Assembly (NCBI GenBank): GCA_007694125.1
Contig: RECH01000255.1
Coordinates: 1 to 34,847 of the forward strand
Direction of reading: 5' to 3'
DNA from: Leptolyngbya sp. DLM2.Bin15
GTDB lineage: Bacteria > Cyanobacteriota > Cyanobacteriia > RECH01
DNA length: 34,847 nucleotides
Shown here: piece after piece, positions 1 to 8,399 of the stretch
Position numbering within the stretch: the stretch's first letter is position 1
How the letters are laid out: each line of letters opens with the position of its first letter
The notes under the pieces: model-generated
The model's database searches: none
Seen by the model: only the letters and a program-made list of their open reading frames with translations
Told to the model about the DNA's origin: nothing
Translations under genes and position numbers: made by a program

Positions 1-75
1 CTTTTCTTGCTCCCCTTCTCCCCTTGTGGGAGAAGGGGCTGGGGGATGAGGGGAAGATGAGGGGGAAAAGATGGA
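1..75. repeat. GC-rich hairpin repeat, probably interspersed
   Basis: The window opens with a purine/pyrimidine-skewed stretch holding a perfect 11-bp inverted repeat (CCCCTTCTCCC at 12-22, GGGAGAAGGGG at 28-38, 5-nt spacer), followed by GGGGGATGAGGGG-like repeats to about position 75. This arrangement resembles short non-coding repeats scattered in many cyanobacterial genomes. Copy number cannot be judged from one window. It lies just upstream of the DUF1537 gene and could also end transcription from a gene left of the window. Confidence 0.5.
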
Positions 76-135
76 TCAGCCCATCAGGTCTCAGCGATCC
101 GTGAGTCCTAGCTTGAAGCATTGAGAGAGAAGCCC

Positions 136-1464
136 ATGTCTACCCAACCCAAAATTATCGTGCTGGATGATGATCCCACCGGATCTCAGACCGTGCATAG
201 CTGTCTCCTGCTCACCCGCTGGGATGAAGACACCCTCAAGCTGGGCCTACTGGATGATGCTCCCATCTTTTTTATCTTGACCAACACCCGCGCCCTGCCC
301 CCAGAGCAGGCCGACCAGATCACCCGTGAGGTGTGCCAAGCCCTCAAACAGGCGATCGCTCAGGTGGGGCTCCAAGACTTTTTGATCGTGAGCCGCTCTG
401 ATTCCACCCTGCGCGGTCACTACCCCATTGAAACCGACGCGATCGCCGAGGAGCTGGGCCCCTTCGATGCCCATTTCCTCACCCCCGCCTTTTTTGAAGG
501 CGGACGCATCACCCGCGACAGCATTCACTACTTATTAATAGATGGGGTAGAAACACCGGTGCACACCACCGAGTTTGCTCAGGACTCGGTCTTTGGCTAC
601 CACCACAGCTATCTACCCGATTACGTCGAAGAAAAAACTAAAGGCCGCATTCCTAGCGAGAGCGTGGAACGATTTTTGCTGGCTGATATCCGGGGCGGTA
701 CGGGCGATCGCCTCCTGGCCCTCCATGACAACCAATGTGGCGTGGTGGATGCCGAAGAGCAGGCTGACTTGGATCGATTTGCCCGTGATGTTTTGGCTGC
801 CGCCGCCCAGGGAAAACGCTTTCTGTTTCGTAGCGCCGCTAGCTTACTGACCGCCTTGGCAGATCTTCCCCCCCAGCCCACCCCCGCCGACCAGATGGGA
901 GCCTATACTCGTCACGGTCAGCCCGGTGCCGTCTTGGTGGGATCCCACGTCAAGAAAACCACCGAGCAACTGAACGAATTACTAAAAGAGCCCGGTGTGG
1001 TCGGGGTTGAAATTGACGTAGCCCACTTGCTCGACGCCAGCGATCAACAGCGCGCCGATCTGCTGACCAGCATTTGCGATCGCATTCACACCGTTCACCG
1101 TGCCGGTCAAACGCCCGTAATCTACACAAGCCGTGAGGAGCTGACCTTCGACAGCATCGAAACTCGCCTAGCGTTCGGGGTAGCCGTCTCGGATCTGCTC
1201 ATGGACGTCGTGCGCCACCTACCGGACAACCTAGGATTTTTGATTAGCAAAGGCGGGATCACCTCCAATGATGTGGTCAGCACCGGTCTCGCCCTCACCG
1301 CAGCTAGACTGCTCGGGCAAATTCTACCCGGCTGTTCCATCATTCGCACCCCCGAAGATCATCCCCAGTTCCCGAACCTGCCGGTGGTTCTATTTCCCGG
1401 CAACGTGGGCGATCGCACCTCCCTAGCTGAAGCCTATCGCCGCCTCAATCGTTCTGGCACCTGA
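136..1464 (+). CDS. Four-carbon acid sugar kinase family protein (DUF1537/OtnK-like)
   Basis: Full-length, about 442 residues, as usual for the family. The N-terminal substrate-binding half shows the LDDDPTGSQ motif directly after the start and SRSDSTLRGHYPIE around residue 90. The C-terminal nucleotide-binding half carries LISKGGITSNDV and ends with a GNVGD segment. Characterised relatives are ATP-dependent kinases of erythronate, threonate or 3-oxo-tetronate, acting in catabolic clusters with a dehydrogenase and an aldolase. No such partner is here, so the substrate is unknown. The ORF track starts at a TTG at 121. I prefer the ATG at 136, which follows a GAGAGA-rich stretch and leads straight into the conserved first strand. 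The next gene, tsaE, converges on it. Confidence 0.85.
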   Translation: MSTQPKIIVLDDDPTGSQTVHSCLLLTRWDEDTLKLGLLDDAPIFFILTNTRALPPEQADQITREVCQALKQAIAQVGLQDFLIVSRSDSTLRGHYPIETDAIAEELGPFDAHFLTPAFFEGGRITRDSIHYLLIDGVETPVHTTEFAQDSVFGYHHSYLPDYVEEKTKGRIPSESVERFLLADIRGGTGDRLLALHDNQCGVVDAEEQADLDRFARDVLAAAAQGKRFLFRSAASLLTALADLPPQPTPADQMGAYTRHGQPGAVLVGSHVKKTTEQLNELLKEPGVVGVEIDVAHLLDASDQQRADLLTSICDRIHTVHRAGQTPVIYTSREELTFDSIETRLAFGVAVSDLLMDVVRHLPDNLGFLISKGGITSNDVVSTGLALTAARLLGQILPGCSIIRTPEDHPQFPNLPVVLFPGNVGDRTSLAEAYRRLNRSGT

Positions 1465-1481
1465 TGATCCCTGGAGATCTA

Positions 1482-1519
1482 GGCAGGGTTGGTAGCATCC
1501 CCGTAGGCCCTACCCTGCC
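1482..1519. terminator. Candidate hairpin between convergent genes
   Basis: GGCAGGGT at 1482-1489 pairs with ACCCTGCC at 1512-1519 between the convergent DUF1537 and tsaE genes. It overlaps the tsaE stop codon. There is no clear T-tract and the loop is long, so this is a weak candidate. Confidence 0.3.
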
Positions 1520-1995
1520 GCCATCAAACCTTGAAGCGACTTAAACCAAGATGGCAGGACTTGTCCCACAGGCATGAGGGTTGCCAAACGCTGATCATCA
1601 TGGGTGATCGATAGCTGAAGATGGAGGGCCGGCTCGGGCCATTGGGGCAAGCGATCGGGCCACTCGATGGCTACCAACCCTAGGGGATACTCGATCCCTT
1701 CCCAGTACAGATCTAAATAAAGAGAGTCAACGGCCTGGGCATCTAGGCGATAGAGATCAAAATGGTAGAGCGGCAGCCGTCCCTCTAGATACTCATTGAC
1801 CAGGGTAAAGGTGGGGCTGACAATCGGTTCGGAAATCCCTAATCCCTGCCCCATACCCTGAACCAAACTGGTCTTGCCGCTGCCTAAATTTCCGTCTAAT
1901 AGCAAAATTGTCCCAGCCGGAAGCGATCGCCCTAGAACCTGGCCCAGGCGATGGGTAGCGAGTAGATTGGGCAACAATAATTCCATCACATCCAT
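1510..1995 (-). CDS. tsaE: tRNA threonylcarbamoyladenosine biosynthesis protein TsaE
   Basis: 161-residue cytoplasmic P-loop ATPase. It partners with TsaD and TsaB in transferring the threonylcarbamoyl group to A37 of ANN-reading tRNAs. The Walker A motif GNLGSGKT is at residues 35-42, followed by the family's SPTFTLVNEY segment (residues 79-88), HFDLYRL, and an EWPDRL motif near residue 112. Length is normal for the family. An in-frame ATG three codons downstream is an equally possible start. The gene is transcribed toward the DUF1537 gene and lies downstream of CP12 on the same strand, separated from it by a strong terminator, so it probably has its own promoter. Confidence 0.93.
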   Translation of the reverse strand: MDVMELLLPNLLATHRLGQVLGRSLPAGTILLLDGNLGSGKTSLVQGMGQGLGISEPIVSPTFTLVNEYLEGRLPLYHFDLYRLDAQAVDSLYLDLYWEGIEYPLGLVAIEWPDRLPQWPEPALHLQLSITHDDQRLATLMPVGQVLPSWFKSLQGLMAAG

Positions 1996-2049
1996 GGCTG
2001 AGAGTCGTGCTAGCCTTGAGATCAGGGTGGGACGCAGTCAGGCACCCTC

Positions 2050-2083
2050 AACACAAAACAAGGGGATCACCCATGCGATCCCC
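2050..2083 (-). terminator. Intrinsic terminator of the CP12 gene
   Basis: On the minus strand, GGGGATC, an 8-nt loop and GATCCCC (arms at 2077-2083 and 2062-2068) are followed at once by TTGTTTTGTGTT. This is a textbook stem plus U-rich tail about 50 bp after the CP12 stop codon. Confidence 0.7.
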
Positions 2084-2134
2084 ACGTTGATTTGAAACAC
2101 GTCCATGATCTGACCACTGAGCCCAGCAATTGGC

Positions 2135-2359
2135 TTAGTTGTCGTAGACTCTGCACTCAGCAGCTTCAGGATTCTCGTCGCAATATTGATCAAACGAGGT
2201 TTTGGGCTGTTCTTTGCTCTTTTTGTGGGCTGCTTCAGCCTGCAGTTCTTCTACAGCGTCCCATGCAGCAGCACATTCCCCAGAGGAAGCACCTTCAGTG
2301 CTGCATACGGCCCGGGCCTGTTCACGTTCTTGCTCGATTTGGTTGTGGATATCGCTCAT
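2135..2359 (-). CDS. cp12: Calvin cycle regulatory protein CP12
   Basis: 74-residue, mostly disordered protein. CP12 holds glyceraldehyde-3-phosphate dehydrogenase and phosphoribulokinase in an inactive complex in the dark, and thioredoxin-reduced CP12 releases them in the light. Both redox cysteine pairs are present: Cys19/Cys29, and Cys60/Cys69 in the C-terminal YCDENPEAAECRVYDN, the segment that inserts into the GAPDH active site. The signature AAWDAVEEL lies at residues 31-39. It is a canonical stand-alone CP12 without a CBS domain. It has its own terminator. The upstream intergenic region presumably holds its promoter, but I see no convincing boxes. The plus-strand ORFs over it are shadows. 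Confidence 0.95.
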   Translation of the reverse strand: MSDIHNQIEQEREQARAVCSTEGASSGECAAAWDAVEELQAEAAHKKSKEQPKTSFDQYCDENPEAAECRVYDN

Positions 2360-2774
2360 AGCTTTTCGTTATGGTTATGACTTATCTCAGTACATGCGGG
2401 TGGTCTACCCTGGACTATCTTAGTCTGAAACCTTCGAGGTCGTGAATGTGAAAACCCCGAACCCTGCCATGGAACGGCTGACTCTAGAACCCATTCACGC
2501 ATTTAGCCCCCATAAATGCCAATCCTATTATCTTTAGATTTGCCCTTGTTGGGATCTCAAGCATCCGCCTTAGACAGAGAGACTCAAACCTCCCTAACCC
2601 TATGCTACTGTGCGATCGCCCCTGTTCTGGTCAACAATGTTACCAAACACACAGGAAGGCGATCGGTGAGCAGGGCTTGATATTGCCTGAGATTGAGCAA
2701 CGCCTCACAGCTCTTAACTTCTCTGTTGACCCGTTTTCCTAGAGAATAGGGAGAACGCTACGACAGTTCGTATT
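2360..2774. other. Divergent intergenic region, CP12 / FIST gene
   Basis: 415 bp between the starts of two divergent genes, so both promoters should be here. It contains one HIP1 site near 2613 and an A/T-richer stretch near 2520-2540. I see no RNA gene, no good hairpin and no ORF with coding character. A TTGACC at about 2730 could be a -35 element, but no matching -10 follows at the usual spacing. Confidence 0.4.
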
Positions 2775-4049
2775 GTGACTCGGCGAACTAGTACCATGAC
2801 TGATCCTATGAAATGGGCCAACGCCCTCTCCACTCTCCCGTCTCTTGAAGCTGCTATTCAAGACGTGGTTGACAACGCAACTCAGCAGTTGAATGCTCCA
2901 GCCGACCTGGCGATTGTGTTCATCTCATCTGCCTATGCCAGTGAATTTCCGCGATTGATGCCGCTCCTGCGCAATTACCTCGATGTAGCAACCATTGTGG
3001 GAGGCAGCGGCGGTGGGGTGATCGGGCAAGCCAGCACCCGCGATGCAGCGCAGGAAGTGGAAGGGGAAGCCGCCCTCAGCCTCACCCTAGCCCATCTACC
3101 AGGGGTGAAGGTGGAAGCCTTTCACCTAGATTCTGAACTCCTGCCCGACCCTGACGCATCCCCCGATGCTTGGGTGGATCTGGTCGGGGTATCGCCAGCA
3201 GAACAGCCCCAGTTCATCTTGCTCTCAGAACCCTTTGCACCGGGGATCAATGACCTGTTGCAGGGTCTAGACTTTGCCTACCCAGGCTCCGTCAAAGTGG
3301 GTGGGCTAGCCAGCACCGGCTCGATCACCGGGCAATGCGGGCTATTTTGCAACTACGAGTTCTATGACGAGGGTATTGTGGGGTTAGCCCTCAGCGGCAA
3401 CATTGTCATCGATGCCATTGTGGCCCAGGGTTGTCGCCCCATTGGCTGTCCCTATCGAGTTGTGCAGGGTGAGCGCAATATTGTTCTAGAACTGGAGGCC
3501 GATGAAATGGCTGGGGTCTGCGAGGTCGGCAAGACGCCCCTCGAAACCTTGCAGATGCTCATCCGGGATCTGAGCGAAGATGATCAAATGCTGGCGCAAA
3601 ATTCCCTCTTTATCGGCATCGCCCAGAATGAGTTTAAGGAAAAGCTGGGCCAGGGCGATTTTCTGATCCGCAATTTAATTGGAGTCGATCCCAAAGTGGG
3701 AGCGATCGCCATTGGGGATCGGGTACGGCCAGGGCAACGAGTGCAGTTTCATCTGCGGGATGCCCAAACGTCTATTGATGACATGGAAAGCCTATTCACC
3801 CAATATCAAGACCAGGATCACCAAGGCAGTTCGCCCATTGGCGCGCTCCTCTTTGCCTGCCTCGGCCGCGGGGAGGGGCTATACGGACAGCCCAATGTGG
3901 ATTCTCGGCTCTTCCATCGCTACCTCGTCAATACACCCCTAAGTGGCTTTTTCTGCAACGGCGAAGTGGGCCCCGTGGGCAATACGACCTTTCTCCACGG
4001 CTACACCTCGGTCTTCGGCATCTGCCGATCGCCGGATCCAAGCCGCTAG
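2775..4049 (+). CDS. FIST domain-containing sensory protein
   Basis: About 417-424 residues covering FIST_N followed by FIST_C, with no other domain. FIST modules are thought to bind small ligands, perhaps amino acids, and occur as stand-alone proteins or fused to signalling domains. In the sequence, FIST_N begins with a VDNATQQL...ADLAIVFISS segment and the VGGSGGGVIG glycine motif. FIST_C ends with ALLFACLGRGEGLYG, SGFFCNGEVGPVG and LHGYTSVFGI, the typical family tail. Starts are a GTG at 2775 or an ATG at 2796; the ATG gives a more usual N-terminus. No transmembrane segment is seen. The LapA-like gene follows 29 bp downstream and is probably co-transcribed. The ligand is unknown. Confidence 0.88.
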   Translation: MTRRTSTMTDPMKWANALSTLPSLEAAIQDVVDNATQQLNAPADLAIVFISSAYASEFPRLMPLLRNYLDVATIVGGSGGGVIGQASTRDAAQEVEGEAALSLTLAHLPGVKVEAFHLDSELLPDPDASPDAWVDLVGVSPAEQPQFILLSEPFAPGINDLLQGLDFAYPGSVKVGGLASTGSITGQCGLFCNYEFYDEGIVGLALSGNIVIDAIVAQGCRPIGCPYRVVQGERNIVLELEADEMAGVCEVGKTPLETLQMLIRDLSEDDQMLAQNSLFIGIAQNEFKEKLGQGDFLIRNLIGVDPKVGAIAIGDRVRPGQRVQFHLRDAQTSIDDMESLFTQYQDQDHQGSSPIGALLFACLGRGEGLYGQPNVDSRLFHRYLVNTPLSGFFCNGEVGPVGNTTFLHGYTSVFGICRSPDPSR

Positions 4050-4078
4050 ACTGGAACTAATTGTGATGATGCAGGGGA

Positions 4079-5335
4079 ATGGTCACGTTTAACCGATTGC
4101 TAGGGCTAGGACTAGGGGCTGGGCTGATCCTGTTTGCGGTGCAAAACTGGGACTATGCCGTGCCGCTCATGGTGCTGGGGCGCATCTCTCCCGCCTTGCC
4201 CCTATCGATCTGGGTATTAGGAGCCGTGGGCTGTGGTGTAGCGACAGCTCTCATTCTCATGAGGCTTTTTCAATCTGATGCTCAGCGGTCAACCAACCGC
4301 TGGACAGCACCCAATGAACCTGCTCCCCGGCGATCGCCCCCCTTTTCACGCTGGAGTCGGGAACCAAGGGATCGGGCCGGCAGTCCGCCTGCTGAACCAG
4401 GGACAACGAAGCGCGATCGCCCCTCCCGAGCTGCCCAGCGGGTATCCCAAGCTGCTTGGGGAGAAACCTGGGATACCCCTTGGCACCGATCCAAGGAAGA
4501 TTGGGAGTCGTGGGAATCTTGGCAGGGAAGCGTCCCCAAGGGCGATCGGCGGGAGCCCCTGGTGACGGATGCGGAAGTCTTGCGCAGTACAGCCGAGCCA
4601 TCGGTGAGCTCACGTCAGCCGTCCTATGGTGAGCCGCCTGAGGGTCGCAACTATGGTCAGCCAACCTACACCTATGTGAATCCTGATCCCGAATTAGACC
4701 AAGAGGTCAAAGAATCTGCGGTTTGGGATGATTGGCAGACCGAAGACGACGAGGAGCCCCGAGCGGTCTATCCAGAACCAGGTTATGACGATTTGGATGA
4801 CGACATCTTAGACCTAGACGACGACGCAGCTTACTACGATCGTGAAGCAGACTCGTTATACGACGAGCCATCCCAGGATGGCTCACCCAACGTCTCCGTC
4901 TACGACGACCCACGCTTTGATGACTATGACCGAGATCGGGCCGCCGCTTGGCAAGCTTGGCGCGATCGCCATGCCGATGATCCAGACGTTGACGACCCAG
5001 ATCTGGCGGATAGCGATGCAGAGGACGATCTAGACAACCTAGACGACTGGGATGATTGGGACGACGATGCCGATCAGGAGAGCGATCGCCCCGAGGAGGT
5101 CACGCCATCCATCTACGAAGTCCAGCGAGATCCAGTACGCCGTCAGCAAAGCGGCACCCTTTACTCCTACAGCTACCGCAACGAAGAGGAGGTCGCCCCA
5201 GAGTCTCCCGCCGATCAAGCCTCTGAGTCATCCGACACCGTCCTTCAGCCAGACGTGACAGACCCCGACGCTCCTCGGGTCTTGATCCCGCCCTATTCAT
5301 CGGCGGATGACGACGACCCGCCATCTCAAATCTAG
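4079..5335 (+). CDS. LapA-like (DUF1049) membrane protein with long acidic Trp-rich tail
   Basis: 418 residues. The first ~65 form a two-helix membrane hairpin (roughly residues 5-25 and 40-63, with VQNW between them) resembling the lipopolysaccharide assembly protein A domain. Such proteins are normally near 100 residues. Here the remaining ~350 residues look disordered: first Arg/Pro/Ser-rich, then dominated by Asp, Glu, Tyr and Trp (for example DDLDDDILDLDDDAAYYD and DDWDDWDDDADQ). Nothing suggests an enzyme. It follows the FIST gene closely and is followed by hemE after a 195-bp gap. The role is unknown. I infer membrane anchoring of an acidic, probably cytosolic tail, since both helices together form a hairpin. 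Confidence 0.8.
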   Translation: MVTFNRLLGLGLGAGLILFAVQNWDYAVPLMVLGRISPALPLSIWVLGAVGCGVATALILMRLFQSDAQRSTNRWTAPNEPAPRRSPPFSRWSREPRDRAGSPPAEPGTTKRDRPSRAAQRVSQAAWGETWDTPWHRSKEDWESWESWQGSVPKGDRREPLVTDAEVLRSTAEPSVSSRQPSYGEPPEGRNYGQPTYTYVNPDPELDQEVKESAVWDDWQTEDDEEPRAVYPEPGYDDLDDDILDLDDDAAYYDREADSLYDEPSQDGSPNVSVYDDPRFDDYDRDRAAAWQAWRDRHADDPDVDDPDLADSDAEDDLDNLDDWDDWDDDADQESDRPEEVTPSIYEVQRDPVRRQQSGTLYSYSYRNEEEVAPESPADQASESSDTVLQPDVTDPDAPRVLIPPYSSADDDDPPSQI

Positions 5336-5354
5336 TCAATCAGCTTCACGAGAC

Positions 5355-5387
5355 GGTGCGTTACGGCTACGCCTAACAGCATCCTAC
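5355..5387. repeat. Degenerate interspersed repeat (GGTGCGTTACGGC type)
   Basis: The stretch beginning GGTGCGTTACGGCTACGCC and ending in CATCCTAC resembles a palindromic repeat that I recall as widespread in cyanobacterial intergenic DNA. The usual second arm reads TAACGCACC; here it is TAACAGCATCC, so the copy looks decayed. It lies between the LapA-like gene and hemE. Identification rests on memory of the motif, not a search. Confidence 0.4.
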
Positions 5388-5530
5388 AACTAGACTCCTC
5401 ATCGGCAATCGGCCCGAACCTGTAGCCGACAGCTTAACGTTTCGTAAACCGCCATGCCATGTAGGGGCGATCGCTCAGTGATAAGCTAGCAAATGCGTTT
5501 AAAAAGACTACGTTAAGAATTGGAGTCGAA

Positions 5531-6592
5531 ATGAGCGGATCGAATCAGGTTCCCTATTTGTTGCGGGCGGCTCGGGGCGAAGTATTGGATCGTCCTCCCG
5601 TGTGGATGATGCGTCAGGCTGGGCGCTACATGAAGGTTTACCGTGATCTGCGCGAAAAATACCCCTCATTTCGTGAACGATCTGAAAATCCAGACATTGC
5701 CATCGAGATCTCGCTTCAGCCCTGGCGGGCTTTCCGTCCTGATGGGGTGATCATGTTCTCCGATATTTTGACGCCCCTACCCGGCATCGGTATTCCCTTT
5801 GAAATCATTGAGAGCAAGGGCCCGATCATCGACAATCCTATCCGCACCCTAGAGCAGGTGAACCAACTGCACAGTCTAGAGCCGGATGAATCCACCCCCT
5901 TTATCCGCACGATTCTGCAAACCCTGCGCCAAGAAGTGGGCAATGAAGCCACCGTCCTCGGCTTTGCTGGATCGCCTTGGACCTTGGCCGCCTACGCTGT
6001 GGAAGGCAAAAGCTCCAAAGACTACGCGGTGATTAAGCACTTGGCCTTCACCCAGCCTGAGATTCTCCATGCCTTCCTTGGTAAGTTGGCAGATGCGATC
6101 GCTGTTTATCTATGCCATCAAATTGACTGTGGCGCTCAGGTGGTGCAGTTGTTTGACTCCTGGGCTGGTCAACTGAGCCCGCAGGATTACGACGTCTTTG
6201 CCCTGCCCTACCAGCAGCAAGTCATCCGTCAGGTCAAAGCGGTTCACCCTGATACACCCATGATTCTCTACATCAGCGGTAGCGCTGGCGTCCTAGAGCG
6301 CATGGGTCAATCGGGCGTTGATATCGTCAGCGTAGACTGGACGGTGGACATGGCCGATGCTCGTCGCCGCCTAGGCCCCAACATTGGCGTTCAGGGCAAT
6401 ATCGATCCTGGTGTGCTGTTTGGCTCCAAAGCCGTCATCCGCGATCGCATTATTGACACCATCCGCAAGGCTGGCAACCGGGGGCATATTCTCAACCTCG
6501 GCCATGGCATCCTCCAGCGCACCCCCGAAGAAAACGCCGCCTTCTTCTTTGAGACGGCGAAGCAAGCGGATCAACTGCTCGCAACCACCTGA
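5531..6592 (+). CDS. hemE: Uroporphyrinogen decarboxylase
   Basis: 353 residues, normal length. HemE removes four acetate carboxyls from uroporphyrinogen III to give coproporphyrinogen III, a step shared by haem and chlorophyll synthesis in the cytosol. Diagnostic motifs are [13 protein letters not shown] near residue 22, [33 protein letters not shown] and the C-terminal [10 protein letters not shown]. The ATG at 5531 follows GGAG at good spacing. It is followed by a 12-bp hairpin terminator, so it is probably monocistronic or the last gene of a FIST/LapA-like transcript. Confidence 0.97.
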   Translation: MSGSNQVPYLLRAARGEVLDRPPVWMMRQAGRYMKVYRDLREKYPSFRERSENPDIAIEISLQPWRAFRPDGVIMFSDILTPLPGIGIPFEIIESKGPIIDNPIRTLEQVNQLHSLEPDESTPFIRTILQTLRQEVGNEATVLGFAGSPWTLAAYAVEGKSSKDYAVIKHLAFTQPEILHAFLGKLADAIAVYLCHQIDCGAQVVQLFDSWAGQLSPQDYDVFALPYQQQVIRQVKAVHPDTPMILYISGSAGVLERMGQSGVDIVSVDWTVDMADARRRLGPNIGVQGNIDPGVLFGSKAVIRDRIIDTIRKAGNRGHILNLGHGILQRTPEENAAFFFETAKQADQLLATT

Positions 6593-6619
6593 TGGTGACT
6601 CTAGGGGTTGAATAATACT

Positions 6620-6657
6620 ATGGATGGCGATCGCTCTATCGCCATCCATGCTTGTTT
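6620..6657 (+). terminator. hemE terminator with HIP1-derived stem
   Basis: A perfect 12-bp stem, ATGGATGGCGAT (6620-6631) and ATCGCCATCCAT (6638-6649), with a 6-nt loop and CTTGTTTT after it. It lies 28 bp past the hemE stop. The left arm and loop contain a HIP1 octamer. Confidence 0.65.
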
Positions 6658-6694
6658 TGGCGTATGCTAGCGTGATCTGCGTAACTGGTGATCT

Positions 6695-7684
6695 ATGACC
6701 TTTTCGGCACCTCCTGAATCTCCTGCACCTCAACGGATTTTTATCACCGGCGCGAGTGGCTGCATTGGGCACTACATTACCGAACAGTTGATTCAGCAAA
6801 CCTCCCACGAGCTATTTCTACTGGTGCGGGATCCGGCCAAGCTCAAGTTAAATCTAGAGGTGCGATCGGGTATTCATGTGATCACCGGTGATCTCTACCA
6901 GATTGAAGATCATCAAGAGCTGCTCAGCACCATCGATACGGCCATCCTGATTGCGACGGCCTGGGGCGGCGAACGGCGCGCCTACGACATTAACGTCACC
7001 AAAACCCTGCAACTGATGAGCTTGTTGGATGCCCAGCGCTGCCAACAGGTGATTTATTTTTCCACCGCCAGCATTTTGGGTCGCGATCATCGGCCCCTAC
7101 CCCAAGCGGGACAGATGGGCACTGGCTACGTGCGATCGAAATATATCTGCCATCAGCGACTGCCCCAGTTAGCGATCGCCCCCAAGGTCACCACCCTCTT
7201 CCCCACCCTCGTCTTCGGTGGCGACGAGCAAAAGCCCTACTCCCAGGTTTCTGCTGGACTGCCTGAGGTCATGCAATGGATGGGACTGATTCGCTTCCTG
7301 AGTGCCGACGGCAGCTTTCATATCACCCATGCCCAGGATATTGCTCAGGTCGTCGCCCATTTAGTAGACCATCCGCCTGAGCCTGGCGAATCCCGCGAAT
7401 GGGTGCTGGGCAACGATCCCCTCACCGCCGATCAAGCGATCGCCCAAATCTGTCGTTATCTGAACCAGCGTATCTACTTCCGCATTCCCCTTTCGATCCA
7501 CCTTGCCAATATCATCATTCGCATCTTTCGCATTCAGATGGAAGCCTGGGATCGCTTTTGCCTAGACTATCGCCACTTTGTCTATCAACATCCCATGAAT
7601 CCCACAGTTCTAGGATTACCCCACTACTGCACCAGCATTGCTGACCTGCTAAAAATTAGCGGTATTGATCCCAAACGCACCTAG
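6695..7684 (+). CDS. NAD-dependent epimerase/dehydratase family protein
   Basis: 329-residue extended short-chain dehydrogenase. The N-terminal dinucleotide-binding motif is ITGASGCIG (residues 14-22). The catalytic Ser region YFSTASILG and the YVRSK motif (Tyr-x-x-x-Lys) are both present, so the core is intact. The C-terminal third, with RIPLSIHLANIIIRIF, is typical of membrane-associated or carotenoid/sugar-linked members but gives no substrate. It starts about 40 bp after the hemE terminator and ends before the convergent glnB gene. Possible roles include nucleotide-sugar or hydroxysteroid-like substrates; I cannot choose among them. Confidence 0.85.
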   Translation: MTFSAPPESPAPQRIFITGASGCIGHYITEQLIQQTSHELFLLVRDPAKLKLNLEVRSGIHVITGDLYQIEDHQELLSTIDTAILIATAWGGERRAYDINVTKTLQLMSLLDAQRCQQVIYFSTASILGRDHRPLPQAGQMGTGYVRSKYICHQRLPQLAIAPKVTTLFPTLVFGGDEQKPYSQVSAGLPEVMQWMGLIRFLSADGSFHITHAQDIAQVVAHLVDHPPEPGESREWVLGNDPLTADQAIAQICRYLNQRIYFRIPLSIHLANIIIRIFRIQMEAWDRFCLDYRHFVYQHPMNPTVLGLPHYCTSIADLLKISGIDPKRT

Positions 7685-7705
7685 AGCAACGGCTACACCA
7701 TCCCA

Positions 7706-7736
7706 ATAAAAAACCAGACCCATGGTGGGCCTGGTT
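7706..7736 (-). terminator. Intrinsic terminator of glnB
   Basis: On the minus strand, AACCAG-G-CCCA, loop CCA, TGGG-T-CTGGTT forms an 11-bp stem with one G-U pair, followed directly by TTTTTTATT. It lies 60 bp after the glnB stop. Read on the plus strand the hairpin is followed by GGCTTT, so it may also help stop the epimerase transcript. Confidence 0.8.
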
Positions 7737-7795
7737 GGCTTTAACCCATATTGTCTGAGGAATAGCGAACGGAGCAACCATCCCTCAGAAATGCG

Positions 7796-8290
<495 letters not shown>

Positions 8291-8300
8291 CTAAACAGCA

Positions 8301-8314
8301 GTAACGAAACTTAA
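8301..8314 (-). promoter_or_regulatory. Candidate NtcA-binding site upstream of glnB
   Basis: On the minus strand TTA-N8-TAC (TTAAGTTTCGTTAC) differs by one base from the NtcA consensus GTA-N8-TAC. glnB is an NtcA target in studied cyanobacteria. AT-rich TCTATATCT lies about 23 bp downstream, close to where a -10 box is expected, but it does not match TAN3T exactly. One mismatched half-site and an imperfect -10 keep this tentative. Confidence 0.35.
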
Positions 8315-8375
8315 CCGTACCGCCGATACACTGCGATGGCAAACCCAGGGGATACCCAGTGACTTGACTGGTTGT

Positions 8376-8399
8376 AGCACCGTGCGCTCACGGTGTTTT
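8376..8399 (+). terminator. Orphan terminator-like hairpin
   Basis: CACCGTG (8378-8384), loop CGCT, CACGGTG (8389-8395), then TTTT on the plus strand. The stem extends by a G-U and an A-T pair. No plus-strand gene ends here, because both neighbours are on the minus strand. It could end a short divergent RNA or be a decayed repeat. Confidence 0.4.

Noticed and set aside
247-528. Minus-strand ORF of 93 aa opposite the DUF1537 gene
   Set aside because: Shadow of a clear family gene; no motif or ribosome-binding site.
2092-2423. Three plus-strand ORFs (2092..2361, 2186..2380, 2202..2423) across CP12
   Set aside because: They overlap an unmistakable CP12 with all four cysteines; the Cys/Phe-rich translations are frame artefacts.
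4257-4664. Minus-strand 135-aa ORF inside the LapA-like gene
   Set aside because: Low-complexity shadow of the Arg/Pro/Ser-rich part of the plus-strand protein, no family features.
6371-6808. Minus-strand 145-aa ORF over the end of hemE and start of the epimerase gene
   Set aside because: It spans two real genes and the hemE terminator and has no recognisable domain.
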